Positions 1 to 10,345 of a stretch of 64,000 bases of DNA are shown here, in pieces. The position numbers and the translations under genes are program-made. The DNA comes from Patella vulgata (Eukaryota; Mollusca; Gastropoda; Patellidae), in NCBI RefSeq assembly GCF_932274485.2, contig NC_065886.2, positions 36,443,501-36,507,500 of the forward strand. The letters run 5' to 3'. The first letter of the stretch is position 1, and the number at the start of each line of letters is the position of its first letter. The notes below the pieces were generated by a model. That model saw nothing but the letters and a program-made list of their open reading frames with translations. It did not search any database and had not been told where the DNA came from.

Positions 1-414
1 TTTTTGAGTGATATAATATCACGTGATTTTGGTACGCCGGCCATTTTAACTGAACACAAATTTCGCATAGCAGTTGGGTTAAATCAAATCATATAATCAT
101 GCGGTAAGGTTTCACCTTTATTTCAATGAGAATTGGTTTATTATATTTTAAGCTATGTACAGTACAGTTTGGGGTCAGTCTTATTGGAAATTAAGGGAGT
201 TATAGGCCAGTAATTTTTTTGTAGTCAAATGACTACAAAACTTGCTCAAAGGAAGACCTTGGGACGGCCCACTACTGTGGCTGGAGTAAGACGTAAGACA
301 TCAGTAGTGGAACCATTTCTAACAAAGATGGTGTTAACTAAAACGAAGAGAACCTCAAAAATAAGAGTGTTGTACTGGTGTAGGACACAAGTATCCATAA
401 TGTTAATGGTGGGA
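1..414. other. No recognised feature
   Basis: AT-rich sequence with no repeat or gene that I recognise. A short open frame begins at 229 but runs into the minisatellite that follows, so it is not taken as a gene. A CACGTG palindrome lies near position 20. Confidence 0.5.
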
Positions 415-607
415 ACAATGTTTGATGCTTGATAGACGTAAACCACGGGGTAATGTTTGATATACGATAACCACGTGGTAATTTTTTGCACCTGATAAAC
501 TATACCCACGGGTGTAATGTTTGATACTTGATAGACGATACCCACGGGGTAATGTTTGATATCGATAAGCACCTTGTAATACTTGGTACTTGATAGACGA
601 TAACCGT
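415..607. repeat. Minisatellite, about 35-bp unit
   Basis: About five degenerate copies of a unit built from TAATGTTTGATACTTGATAG and a following CGATAACCACGGGG-like part. The copies differ by substitutions and small indels. The repetition also keeps a minus-strand frame open (246-623), which is therefore a repeat effect rather than a gene. Confidence 0.8.
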
Positions 608-1248
608 AGAAAAAGTAGAACAAAAATATATTTTTTAGTTACGTATACTTCACAAATATATAAGAAGTGGTTTCAGGTATTCACAATGCAATATCACTGA
701 GCAGCATGTCGATGGCTGATTGTAGGAGGTCTATCAATCATTATTTACCACAAACACTCTGGATAGGATTGATTGAGCATGATGATTTCTGGCCTTCAGT
801 TGCTACCACGACACTAATGTAATATATATAGTGTAAATCAAGTTATTACATTGTAATTGTATAGTATCGTATATACTGTATATAATGTATTTGTCTACCG
901 TTCAAAATAATACGATTTGTGAAGACAATCAAATGGCTAGGTCAATGTATAGTCAATCATCTAGACCCAGTAATCTCTGCGTGTATATCAACCTCGGTTA
1001 TAAAAAAACACAACATAATATATATTATTGAACTTTAACATGCAATAATTCAATATTCCTTCTTTTTATTGAAACTAAACGTATCATATTGAACACGATA
1101 GAAAGAAAAACAATAACTGAGGGTTTAAACAGCTTAAAGTGGAAGATATAATTTTTATTTAGGGAAATGTTTATACACTACTGTATCTCGATTCCTTGTT
1201 TCCATGTAAATTAGCATTCTAAAATATTGAGAAATTATTGTCTGAATG
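608..1248. other. No recognised feature
   Basis: AT-rich, with short TA runs near 820-890 and 1017-1030. No SINE block, inverted repeat or open frame of interest seen. Confidence 0.5.
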
Positions 1249-1261
1249 GGGGGGGGGGGGG

Positions 1262-1626
1262 TCACGTGGCTAAGGGGGTAAGACGCTGTCTTGCTAGCCT
1301 GGAGGTCGGGTGTTCGATCCCTGCTTTTGGCCGAGAAAATTCATCCAGATTTTCCGGCGTGTTCCCCCTTGTCAGTGATGCAGGACGGAGGGCCTGACAA
1401 GAACAGCTGTCTAGTCCTTCGGATGAGACGAAAAACCGAGGTCCCGTGTATACATTGGAATGCATGTAAAAGATCCCTTGACAGTTGGAATTCGATATAA
1501 GAGTAGGCGATATTGCCGCTGCCCGGGCAAAATTTCCCTCATAGCACACTGTATGACGTATGCCCCTCTTCATTAGCCCAGCATAGGAGCAGAACAGTAG
1601 GACGTTAAACCCCATTCCATTTCATT
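1262..1626 (+). mobile_element. SINE family A, near full length
   Basis: The tRNA-like head (GTGGCTAAGGGGGTAAGACG with a GTGTTCGATCC B box) is followed by all A blocks in order: GCCGAGAAAATTCATC, TTTTCCGGCGTG, CCCCCTTGTCAGTG, the GGATGAGACGAAAAACCGAG block and TTGGAATTCGATATAAGAGT. It ends in AGTAGGACGTTAAACCCC and ATTCCATTTC. A run of about 13 G directly precedes the head and hides any left target-site duplication. Confidence 0.93.
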
Positions 1627-1677
1627 TATAAGTTGATTGATTGTTGGGACTAATATCGTTACTAACAGATGTAGTCA

Positions 1678-1931
1678 TGAAACAGGGTTTAATGTCCACT
1701 GTTATGATCTGATTGGGTTAATGAAGACAGCCATACGCTACGGTCTACTCTTATATCGAATTCCAACTTCCAAGGGTTCTGTTACGTGTACGCTAATGTG
1801 TACACGTGACCCCGGTTTTTCGTCCCACCCGAACGATTAGACCACGCCGGAAAACCCCGACGAACTTTCTCAGTCAACACAGGAATCGAACATGGAACCC
1901 CTTACTCACTGAGCCACAGTGGCTCTCTCAC
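1678..1931 (-). mobile_element. SINE family A, internally deleted
   Basis: Reads tail first on the plus strand (GGGTTTAATGTCC, then ATCGAATTCCAACTTCCAAG, TTTTTCGTCCCACCCGAACG) and ends at the head complement (ACTCACTGAGCCACAGTGGC). The stretch between the CGAACGA block and the CCACGCCGGAAA block, about 55 bp in full copies, is missing. This is a single clean internal deletion. Confidence 0.9.
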
Positions 1932-1934
1932 AGT

Positions 1935-2793
1935 CATCACGTGCCTGTCGTCCACGTTTATCCACAAGAGTACTAACAAACTGATTAAGAAGATGGAAAC
2001 TCACATTAATAAAAATGGCCAGAACGCGTTCTAGAATCAATTTGTACAATTATGTCAATTTTGTTGGCTAAGGATTCTATTTATGAACTAATCATAACAG
2101 AGGGTGATGGGACCCTTTTGAAACAAAAATGAATTTAGAAATATAATCTTAGAAATGTAATGATAATATCACTCAGACAACACGGAAAACACTCGAGTTA
2201 CTGTAATATAGTGGGATGTTTTAATATAACTATCAATATTCCAGTGTCATTGTATTCCCGTTAAGAATAAATCCGTGTGTCATTGTTATTTATGTGATGT
2301 GATGTCCAGGAAGCTTAGTCTAACGCTTCACGTGACATGACATATTATAAAGACAACGGGATAGCTGTTACATCTACTGATTTACACTGTGAGCAGTGTT
2401 TCATTTCTTTACCAATCATTGGCATTCTTTACTTCCTGCTTCACAAAGTCTGAAACACCCTTTCGCATGGCTAAATCTATTTTGTTAATGCCAGCTCAAT
2501 TTTCGTCATGGTCGCTGAGATGAAAATGGTTCATTTCAGGTACGCCGAAAGCGCCAAATATGAATTTTATTGGCTTTATTTGTGTAGCAGGGGCGACGAA
2601 ATCGCCGCAAGTTTTTTGACTGTAACCTGAAATATTTAATTCCTTAGAGACTTTGCCAGACGTGTATAAAAGAAGTTGAGTTTAAATGAATTTTAATGCA
2701 TAATTGGCCCAAAACTGCACTTGTTCTCGCGGTCTTCAGTCCCTAGAAAGAATGCGTCTGATGATAACTAGGGGAGAAGGGGGCGGGACGGGG
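1935..2793. other. No recognised feature
   Basis: No SINE or tandem repeat. A CACGTGAC E-box followed by ATATTATAAAG near 2330-2350 resembles a weak promoter arrangement, but no convincing start codon or exon follows. Confidence 0.45.
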
Positions 2794-2794
2794 G

Positions 2795-2930
2795 GGATTT
2801 AATGACACAAAATAGGTCATTTTAGGACTATCAGTTAAGCGGGGAATCGAAACCACGCCATTTGACTCAATGACAGGCCTTATGATTTAACACACACGCG
2901 TTAACCCATATGGCCACCCAACCCCTCCTG
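2795..2930 (-). mobile_element. SINE family B, internally deleted
   Basis: Carries the B tail side (AATAGGTCATTTTAGGACTA) and the head side (GCGGGGAATCGAAACCACGCC, ACACGCGTTAACCCATATGG, CACCCAACCCC). The conserved core and the TACGCGCAAGCGAATT block between them are absent. Confidence 0.85.
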
Positions 2931-2934
2931 ATAG

Positions 2935-4530
2935 CTATATGAATAGAATTGCAAACAAGGTTATCAGAACTTGTAAAAATATCCGAAGGTTTATGAAATA
3001 TAGAATGGTGACGCGTGACGATGTCGAGTGATCTAAAGCGGCCAAGACGTTAATAGGTTTTCGTAGACAATTTAAAGTGTCCCGTACTGGGTTAAATAAA
3101 TACCGAAATCTAATTTCAGTTGCTTAAAAACAGAACACCCCTTGATGATCAGCGAGGAAAAAAACCCAGACTAATAAATTAAGTCTCTTCAGTCTAGAAA
3201 AGTATTAAATTTAATAAAATTCAAGTAGACAAGATCCTCGAGGGGTGACTGGTAGCATTGTACCGTCTGAAGTGTGAATTCCTTTATTATATTCGTCGGA
3301 CAGCAACCGTGTCCAGGAGACGGTTCCCAAATTCACACCAGACATATTGCTGAGTTTCAGAAGAAATCACCGCAGACAGGTGATGTAGTTAGAAAAGCAA
3401 TTTAGGCTTTATGATATGTCAGATTATGTCGCGCTACATCACAACTATGTGATATAGACTCCTCATCACGGTTCGTCTGTGATTCCGATCTGATGTTGTG
3501 AAGGCCGCGAGCTAACCATGTGGACGTCTTGACAGTTAGATTATTCATCCATCAAACTACCAAGGAAATAAAATTACATCACCCATTATGCACGAGATTG
3601 AAATGGAATTACGTTCAGGGCAATGGTTCCAATTTTCTTCCAGATATAATTGGAATAAATCGCGAAAATTAAAAACGTATATGGAAATAGCGGCACATAT
3701 TTTATATAATTGGGTATAATAACCGATACAATGAATACTCCCTGTTCAATACACAGGGGGAAATAATCACTAATAATAAAATTTCGTAAAATCGATTGTT
3801 ATTGAAAATCAGTGAATGGTTGCTATTGTCAGTTGGCATTATACTAATGCGTGGTTTTAAATTTTAATCATAAAAATAGAATATGGACACCGGTAAATAA
3901 TTTTATTCGTTCGAAATTACATTCTATTATTAATGAAGTCTGTAAAAGATAATAAGCAGAAATTTCAAATAGATTTTAAGTTAGGTTTCAATTTGGGTTT
4001 TAAAAGGATGAAAAGAGAATCTCCTACTCGTCTTTTTCTTATATCAAAAAATATCAACACAAGTCGACAATGTAAAAAAGAACAGCTGTGCCGAGTAGAA
4101 GATTTATTTATCACGCACCCTTTCTTACAAAGCATAAGTAAATAAATACAAATCTTTAGGATAGATTTTATTTCTAGTAAAGTGATCTTAAGGGATATCG
4201 CTCAGTTGATTATGAACGTTATCACCAAAGCGATATCTACTGTAGAATTTGTTATTGGGTGATAATTACATATGTTTATACAGAATACTGGGTGCGAGGT
4301 ACACGGATAGTATCAAACTCGACAGAGTTAAAACAAGGTTTCCGTAATATCCTTATAAAACAGATTTGGATAGTATACTTCTGGTATCTCTCACAAAAAT
4401 ATGCACACACGCGTGTACTCGTTCGCTTTATCCGGTCCACGAAGCTCTTTTTAAGAAATGAAAGCGGTTAAACGTCCAACCTTTCTGCGCGATTCTGGTT
4501 AGTGATCCACTGTGGCCCCATTTTGTTTAG
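2935..4530. other. No recognised feature
   Basis: Long AT-rich stretch with no SINE hallmarks. It has open frames of 70 codons at 3933-4145 and 4259-4471, both Lys/Phe- or Ile/Tyr-rich and matching no family I know. They are likely chance frames in AT-rich DNA. Confidence 0.45.
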
Positions 4531-4534
4531 TGGG

Positions 4535-4849
4535 CTGGATAATTTATGAGCTGTGGATCAAAAGCTTGTTATCCATGCAAGTCACGAGTTCAAATCCACA
4601 CTTATACGTGACAATGGTAGAGTCGGGTATCTGACATCGTCTCGGAAGTGTTATAAGATGTTTTTTTTTTCTTTTTGTAAGTTGTACTCGTTTACGTACA
4701 AGTAACAATAACCTTGGCAGTTGGAATTCAGTTAAGATAAAGCTTAAATGCCACTGTACGAACAAAATGTCCCTCATAGTAGCCTACACTGTATGGCATA
4801 TGTCCATCTTCATTATCCCAATTGATTAAATTCCATTCCATTTCATTTC
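4535..4849 (+). mobile_element. SINE family A 3' half, possible foreign head
   Basis: The 3' half is a divergent A copy (CCTTGGCAGTTGGAATTC, CAAAATGTCCCTCATAG, CATATGTCCATCTTCATTA, ATTCCATTCCATTTCATTT). The 5' half lacks A linker blocks but contains GAGTTCAAATCC, a good tRNA B-box match, 40-60 bp after a TGGATCAAAAGC stretch. Either a different tRNA head joined an A body, or two decayed copies abut. A poly-T run separates the halves. Confidence 0.65.
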
Positions 4850-5288
4850 CCCAACTGGGTAAAATGAAAGATAATTACCATATGTTTAGTTGCAAATATA
4901 ACCTAATGGAGTTAACGTGATATAAACCTAGGTTATTTGATTTCACAGTTATAGAACTAGAGTGACACGATGTCATCAAGATCAACATTGTGTACGGAAT
5001 ATTTCAATCATCCCGCTTATTTTTTACTAAATATTTTACAGTAACCTGTCGATCCTGTCTGACTTGTTTCCTTCTGTTGAGATTCTGTTGTTGACGATTA
5101 GATTTCTCAGTCTTCTTTATTGACATGAGTAGAATATAGTATACGCGATACCCACACAGATTCTAAATCAACTTGCCAGTTGAAAAAACAAACAATCGAT
5201 TTGTCGTCTAAATGTTAAATCAAACCACAAAATGGTGCTTGGAGTTGTGCGAACATTATTAGTAAGAATTTGATAATCCTAACGAATC
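4850..5288. other. No recognised feature
   Basis: AT-rich, no repeat blocks seen before the minisatellite that begins near 5290. Confidence 0.45.
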
Positions 5289-5289
5289 C

Positions 5290-5625
5290 TAGTCCTGGAA
5301 CGTGATAAACATGTCTTACCCTTATAATCATATCGAATAGTGGAACATGATAATCTTGTCTAAACATAAAACTTTATAATATCATATCTAATTGTGGAAC
5401 TTGATAATCCTGTTTACCACTGTCCGTAACTTGATAATCCTACGCAATTGTGGAAAGTGATAATCTTGTCTAATCCGGTAACTTTATAATCTTATCTTAT
5501 AGTGGAACTTGATAATCCTTTCTAATCATGTAACTTTATAATCATATCTAATCGTGGAACTTGATAATCCTTTAACTTGATAATCCTGTCTATCTCTGTA
5601 ACTTGATAACCTTATCCAACCCCGT
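5290..5625. repeat. Minisatellite with alternating 26-30 bp units
   Basis: Two related monomers alternate: GTGGAACTTGATAATCCTGT and CGTAACTTTATAATCATATC, each followed by TAAT-like spacers. The alternation gives a dimeric period of roughly 55-60 bp. About a dozen monomers are present, decaying toward both ends. Confidence 0.85.
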
Positions 5626-5782
5626 ATGTTAATAAGTGATGTAAGTAACCTTTAAATGACATTTATTGCAACACTCAACGGATTATGATACACCCTAGAA
5701 TAAAGCATTGTTTGGGAAGCGCTCCATTTGTCGGGTTTTGTGGATTTTTTTTTCGTTTGGTTACCTGCCTTGGTCATTTTGA

Positions 5783-5843
5783 TTAAAGCCTGTATTACTG
5801 AAGGTCCGGGACTGTACAGCACGGTGGAAGCTTACGGTCCGCC
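5783..5843 (-). repeat. Dispersed repeat C, fragment
   Basis: The complement matches the C copy at 17643-17850 over its 3' part: ACCGTAAG, then CTGTACAGTCCCGG, then CAG and an acagact-like end. Only about 60 bp are present. Confidence 0.6.
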
Positions 5844-5844
5844 G

Positions 5845-6220
5845 TCGCAGTCATTAAATTGATTCGGTACTACTTTTATTATCCACTACTTACAATGTCA
5901 GTGTGTTATGTGATTGACCTGTAATCCGGTTTTCTGTTTCGTTTCTGTCTGTAGTGTAGTTGCCCTGCCGGTAATTACATGACTAGGAATAGAACAGGAA
6001 TACATCAAAGCGACAATAATTTGTTGAACTGCGTCATTGAACCTTTGTTTTAATACAGTTTGCGGTCAATGTACATGAAAAGAAAATGACATTCCAATAA
6101 CAAACGACATCTTTGATGTTCAGTTAGTTTGTGACATTATCTGGGGTTTATGCTCTGATCCATAAAAATGAGGACATTTTATGCCGGTCATCTTGCCCTC
6201 GTTATTATCCGAACTATAAG
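5845..6220. other. No recognised feature
   Basis: No repeat hallmark or credible open frame. Confidence 0.45.
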
Positions 6221-6221
6221 C

Positions 6222-6325
6222 CCAACAAGACACTGGCTCGCTAGCCTGGGGTCAGGGGTTCGCTCCCGGTGTTGGCCGAGAAAGTTTCTCGGGATTTTCC
6301 GGCTTTGGTTTTCCCCATTCTGCAC
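6222..6325 (+). mobile_element. SINE family A, 5' fragment
   Basis: Contains ACTGGCTCGCTAGCCTGG, a GGGTTCGCTCCC B-box-like stretch, TTGGCCGAGAAAGTTTCTCG and GGATTTTCCGGC. The body and tail cannot be followed beyond about 6325, so the copy is truncated or replaced at its 3' side. Confidence 0.85.
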
Positions 6326-6492
6326 ACAGAGATCCATCTACTTCATACTTCGAGAATAGATCACTGCCCTCATTGGCCGCCATATCCAAAACTGAGTGTA
6401 CTGTTTTGCAATGCTGTTCTACACCGTTTCACGTCTATTACACAGACAAAATAAACCTTTTCAATTTCATTAAATGGAAGCATAATAAATAC

Positions 6493-7056
6493 TTAAAGGA
6501 GAATATTGGTGCCAGTCATTATCACATATGTGATAGAGCTGGTTAAACATATTACAAAGACCAAAAGTTGTTATATGGGACTATAAGAGGATACCTGACA
6601 ATTCAATAAAGTAATTAAATGTCATTAGATAAGAGAACACGAGAAAAATAGAAATAGTCCGTACATTCCCTTGTTTATATTTATTCTGTACCTTATAAAA
6701 ACATGGTAATGCACGGAATTTTTCTGTTTTTCTTTCGTGTTCTCTTATCTAGTGGCAGTCAATTCTTTTTATGAATTGCCAGATATCCTCTCAGAGTCTC
6801 ACACAACAACTTTTGGTCTTGGAAGGAATTATTAGTGAGCAGAAATTCGCCCATGTATCTGTTATCACTCGTCACTTCGGTCAGTTATATAGAGAGATGA
6901 CTCGTGTTTTCCTTTGGCGTTCGTCACTTCTGATTCAGGAAACCTGTATTACTCAGCTATCGTAGCAATGATCTCTGTTTTAAAATTATAATTGGAACGT
7001 GTTTAATTAGTTCTATCACATATGTGATAATGTCTGACACCAATATTGTCCTTTAA
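6493..7056. mobile_element. TTAA-flanked foldback element (MITE-like)
   Basis: TTAA at 6493-6496 and 7053-7056 bound a large inverted repeat. The outer arms (6497 to about 6553 and about 6993-7052) share AGGA(G/C)AATATTGGTG, a CCAGTCATTATCACATATG-like stretch and a TTAAACA end. Both carry the perfect 16-bp palindrome TATCACATATGTGATA. Inner arms (about 6555-6672 against 6717-6835) pair over about 115 bp, including GACCAAAAGTTGTT and TAGATAAGAGAACACGA. The left arm lacks about 145 bp that the right arm keeps between outer and inner parts. No transposase is encoded. TTAA targets fit piggyBac- or Kolobok-type mobilisation, but the family is not proven. Confidence 0.85.
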
Positions 7057-7179
7057 CCCAATTCTCGAAGTATACTTAGTGTTTTCGACTAAAATCGTCG
7101 ATTTTGGACTTAAGATGTCGGTCAACTAGCGTAGTGTCTGTTCTCAAGCGGAGCTCACTGTAGACAACCACCCTTAGTT

Positions 7180-7265
7180 TAATATGAGTTTCCCCTTGTC
7201 AACGGTGAAATACAGAGGACTGGCAAGGACAGCGTCTAGTTGTTCGGATGAAAATCCGCATACCA
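7180..7265 (+). mobile_element. SINE family A, central fragment
   Basis: Matches A from CCCCTTGTCA through the GGCAAGGACAGCGTCTAGT block to GTTCGGATGAAAATCC. Head and tail are absent. Confidence 0.7.
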
Positions 7266-7377
7266 ATGTGAGATAATCTCCCGGCAAGGATTTAATCATT
7301 GTAGCAATATTAAAGGTGGTGGCGGCGGCTTGTTTTCTTCTTCTTCTATTAGAGTTTAACATCCGCCTCCACCAAGG

Positions 7378-7389
7378 GTGATATCGCAG
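7378..7389. repeat. Left target-site duplication of SINE A
   Basis: GTGATATCGCAG, identical to 7706-7717 on the other side of the SINE. Confidence 0.9.
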
Positions 7390-7705
7390 GAGCCACGGTG
7401 GCTAAGTTAGTAAGACGATGGCTTGCTTGCCTGGAGGTCGCGTGTCCAATCCCTGCATTGGCCGAGAAAGTTCATCTAGACAGCTGTCTAGTCGTTTGGA
7501 AGAGAAGAAAACCCGAGGTCCCGTGTACACATTGGCGTGTACGTAAAAGATCCCTTGGCAGTTGGTTGGATATAAGAGTAGGCCATAGTGCCGCTGTCTG
7601 GGCGCAATTTCCATCATGCCACACTATATGGCGTATGCCAGTCTTGATTAGCCAGTCGGAGCAGAACAGTAGGACGTTAAACCCTGTTTCATTTCATTTT
7701 CACTT
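7390..7705 (+). mobile_element. SINE family A inserted in repeat D
   Basis: Begins GAGCCACGGTGGCTAAG and ends in CGTTAAACCC and ATTTCATTTT. After GCCGAGAAAGTTCATC it jumps straight to GACAGCTGTCTAGTCG, so the TTTTCCGGCG to CCTGACAAG part, about 65 bp, is deleted. It is flanked by a perfect 12-bp duplication. Confidence 0.95.
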
Positions 7706-7717
7706 GTGATATCGCAG
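7706..7717. repeat. Right target-site duplication of SINE A
   Basis: GTGATATCGCAG, identical to 7378-7389. A perfect duplication points to a fairly recent insertion. Confidence 0.9.
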
Positions 7718-7754
7718 ACTCGCTGTCTTATTTTACAATGCTCAGCGCATGTGC

Positions 7755-7872
7755 AGTGGTTTTTCCTGTGGGAGGGAAGCGGGGCACCCGGAGTAAACCC
7801 ACGAGGTTTGAAAGGCGCCCCTATCTCCAAGCTACATACATCAGGGATCGAAACCACGACCACAAGCCAGAG
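7755..7872 (-). mobile_element. B-like SINE core, variant head
   Basis: The complement of the B core is clear (CACCCGGAGTAAACCCACGAGGTT), followed by GGGATCGAAACCACGACC, the B-box side of a tRNA-like head. The sequence between core and head differs from standard B, as in the copies near 17935 and 21700. Confidence 0.75.
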
Positions 7873-7879
7873 TTCTTCT

Positions 7880-8004
7880 GCCCCCCCCACCCCACTACTA
7901 AAGAACCCTACGCGCAAGCGAATTTATGAAATAAAACTGATCCAGATCTTAGTCCCGAAATGACCTATATTGAGTCGAGTGGACGTTAAACCTCTCTCTC
8001 TTGA
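7880..8004 (+). mobile_element. SINE family B, 3' half
   Basis: Contains CCCACTACTAAAGA, CCTACGCGCAAGCGAATT, TTAGTCCCGAAATGACCTA, GAGTGGACGTTAAAC and a CTCTCTCTC tail. It points away from the minus-strand core just upstream, making a head-to-head pair around a C-rich tract. Confidence 0.9.
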
Positions 8005-9484
8005 ACTTTTATCATATGGAAACCAAAACAAAAAAATTAAACAAAATACTTATGTTGATAATATTATCGTAAGGTATATATATAGATAGTCGCGATTTAT
8101 TTTCGTGTTTTGTAAATCAAGGTATCTGAATCTGAGCACATATTTAAACGACCTGTAGAGCGGACCAATGAACTATTTTCAAAACGTTATTCCTTTTAGA
8201 GATTCAGCTTTCACAATATTGTAGTTTGCAAGAATTTCCTTAATTCCTCAAATGATGATCAAAGACTTTAAGCCAGAAATATTAATTCAAAAATACTTAA
8301 ATTCAAATAATTGTGATGGAGTAGGGCTTTATGCAGTCTCTATATTTAAATTTTATCTTAACATGTCGTTTCCGTTAAATACCATTACGGGCACATTTTT
8401 TAGTACAGCTCTGTTGCTAATAAACAGTAATTGGAACGTATTTGACTCTGCTAACTGCCCTATGCAGTGACAAATATCGATAGCAGATATTTAAAGTCCC
8501 AATCAGAAGGCAAAAAACAAAAAAAATTCTATAGGAAATGGAGAAGTTCTCAACCATAATTGATTCGAGTTTGTTGGAAAATTGAAGTAATTATTTTAAG
8601 TGTTCTGCGTGTAGTTCACCCTACCGTACTTGATTTAGAAATCGGGGTGATATATTTAATTTAAATGATTCCAAATATGGAAGAACAATGGTGTATATAT
8701 ATTTATGGTGTTTGATAGTGTTCGAGGGAGCTTGTTATACGTTTGTTGGAGTTTTCATATAATAGCTATAAACGAGACCGAACGTTTGTTATTAATCAAC
8801 ATGATAGAACTAAGACAGAATACATGTATATTGACGAGTACAGGACGAAGACAGAAGAAGCGGTTAGTTGAGCCGTGGGTATTTGCTATAATCACTAAGA
8901 TTCATATATCGATACTGGAAGTCGAGGCTAAGAGGCCGCTCATCAAGACACCATCACGTCACTGTGGATAACACTCTCACTCGCCAGTATATACATCACC
9001 ATTTAACTTCCGTATATATCACGTGATGAGAATACCAGTCACAGGAACCAATCATTAATTTTTTATATATACATGTATATATGTAGCCTACTGTTGTTAG
9101 CACGTGTGTGGGGAATAACTCTCCCGATATTCAATGACTGATTCGAGGACGCGTATTGATGGAAGTACAAAATGCTTGATAGAAGAAAGACCTAATCTCG
9201 TCTTTAGGCTCTGAGTAGAAATGCCAGACTTCTAATGGTAAGTTCAGCTAGCTTATAAACTCATAAGATTAATGAACAGTACCAACCGACTGATGTTAAC
9301 TTTAGACACCAGAATCTCCCAAGTTAGTATAGAAGGAAAATGAGGAAAAGTTCCGAAGGTAAACTGTATTATATGTTGTGATCTGATGTGGGGTTATATT
9401 AAGTGTACAGATTCCAGAAGGTAACTATAACTGTTGACATATTTTTATACTTTATATGTTCATTTAGTTTAATGAAAATGACCC
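8005..9484. other. No recognised feature
   Basis: AT-rich. Open frames at 8252-8470 (72 codons) and 8705-8971 (88 codons) match no family I know and lack supporting splice or promoter context. A CACGTG palindrome lies near 9020. Confidence 0.45.
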
Positions 9485-9628
9485 CGCTTGCATTGGCCCT
9501 GATTCTATTGTTCAGTTTATATTGGTCCTGGTTCTGTTTACATGGGTCCTGATTCTATTATTAAATGGCACCGTTTGTATTGGTCCCTATTCTATTGTTA
9601 GATGGCATCGTTATTCTATTGTTAAAAA
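9485..9628. repeat. Short tandem repeat, about 30-50 bp units
   Basis: Four or five imperfect copies of a unit containing TTGGTCCTGATTCTATTGTT with variable spacers. Confidence 0.7.
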
Positions 9629-9661
9629 TGTATAAATCTGTAGCTGTAAATCTACAGAAGT

Positions 9662-9735
9662 CAAATGAAATGGAGTTTAACGCCCTACTTTTCTGCATCG
9701 ACTGGGCTAATGTGAAGACGGGCGTTCCCCATTTA
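9662..9735 (-). mobile_element. SINE family A, 3' end fragment
   Basis: CAAATGAAATGGAGTTTAAC, then GCCCTACTTTTCTGC and GACTGGGCTAATG: the last 70 bp of A in reverse. Confidence 0.8.
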
Positions 9736-9891
9736 CCAACGGATTTATGTATAAATGCGTCACTAAAATATGACCTAGAACTTAGTTCGCATCTTCTGTT
9801 TGCAAAAAGTTTAATCACGTGGCATCAGAGGCGTGCTTTCCATAAAGTTCCTTTAGGGCCACAAGTGTCACTTGATATGTGTAATGCATTT

Positions 9892-9960
9892 GAAATGAAA
9901 TCGGATTTAACGCCCTACCTTTCTATACTAAAGAAGGCGGTCATACATTGCCCTATCATG
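9892..9960 (-). mobile_element. SINE family A, 3' end fragment
   Basis: TGAAATGAAATCGGATTTAAC followed by GCCCTACCTTTCT and AAGAAGGCGGTCATAC. Same orientation as the fragment 160 bp upstream. Confidence 0.75.
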
Positions 9961-10149
9961 GGATTCTTGCCGTCTTTGTCGTTTTTCATGGCAATTTTTG
10001 TTGACGTTTTTGGACTTGGATCGCAGAAGAGTGTTGGCATGTTCATTTTCTGCCAGATTGTGGTGAATATTCATGAGGCGGAAGGATCGGGCAGTAAACC
10101 GACATGAACAAGGGAAATCACCTACTAGAATGACGGCACATCAGTCGAT

Positions 10150-10345
10150 ATTTTTATCTGATGACTAGCGGTTGTAGCCATGAACGGGATGTAGTATTAC
10201 TACGCAACCGGAAGTGGTAGTTCATCGCCACCAGATCTGTTTTACTACCCGGTCCAAGCTATCCCTATACACCAAACTTCGGGACAGACCTAGTGTAGTC
10301 CATATCCTGATCAGACAGACAGACAAAGTTATACAAGATATACTT
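10150..10345 (+). repeat. Dispersed repeat E
   Basis: Matches the complement of 44343-44585. Shared landmarks in order are CGGAAGTGGTAG / CGGGAGCGGTAG, CGCCACCAG, ACCCGGTCCAAGCTA / CACGGTCCGAGCTA, CGGGACAGACCTAGTGTAG. It ends in a GACAGACAGACAAA run. Family unknown; possibly a SINE or a LINE 3' end. Confidence 0.65.

Larger units (their letters stand above)
7345..7735 (-). repeat. Dispersed repeat D, split by a SINE A insertion
   Basis: The 5' part (GTTTAACATCCGCCTCCACC then AAGGGTGATATCGCAG, ending 7389) resumes after the SINE at 7718 (ACTCGCTGTCTT). Its complement matches the copies at 13120 and 19140 (TTGTCTGCGATATCACCC, GTGGAAGCGGATGTTAAAC). The D copy was therefore present before the A insertion. 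Confidence 0.7.

Noticed and set aside
1249-1261. Runs of G or C (also 16517, 17497, 27769, 30419, 45743, 54007, 56152, 60031) as structured elements
   Set aside because: Most lie at SINE borders or inside SINE cores and look like slippage at G-rich stretches.
7398-7709. Open frames of 60-110 codons in both strands inside SINE copies (also at 1262, 22733, 23032, 54824, 62824)
   Set aside because: The same residue strings recur at every SINE A copy (for example peptides around SNSNCQGIFYVH), which marks them as translations of the repeat.
1-9030. TATCACGTGAT palindromes near 16 and 9017 as paired regulatory sites
   Set aside because: Short E-box palindromes occur by chance at this frequency, and no gene is nearby.
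9565-10107. The longest open frame of the window (180 codons)
   Set aside because: It starts in a tandem repeat and passes through two minus-oriented SINE A tails, so it is a composite of repeats rather than a gene.
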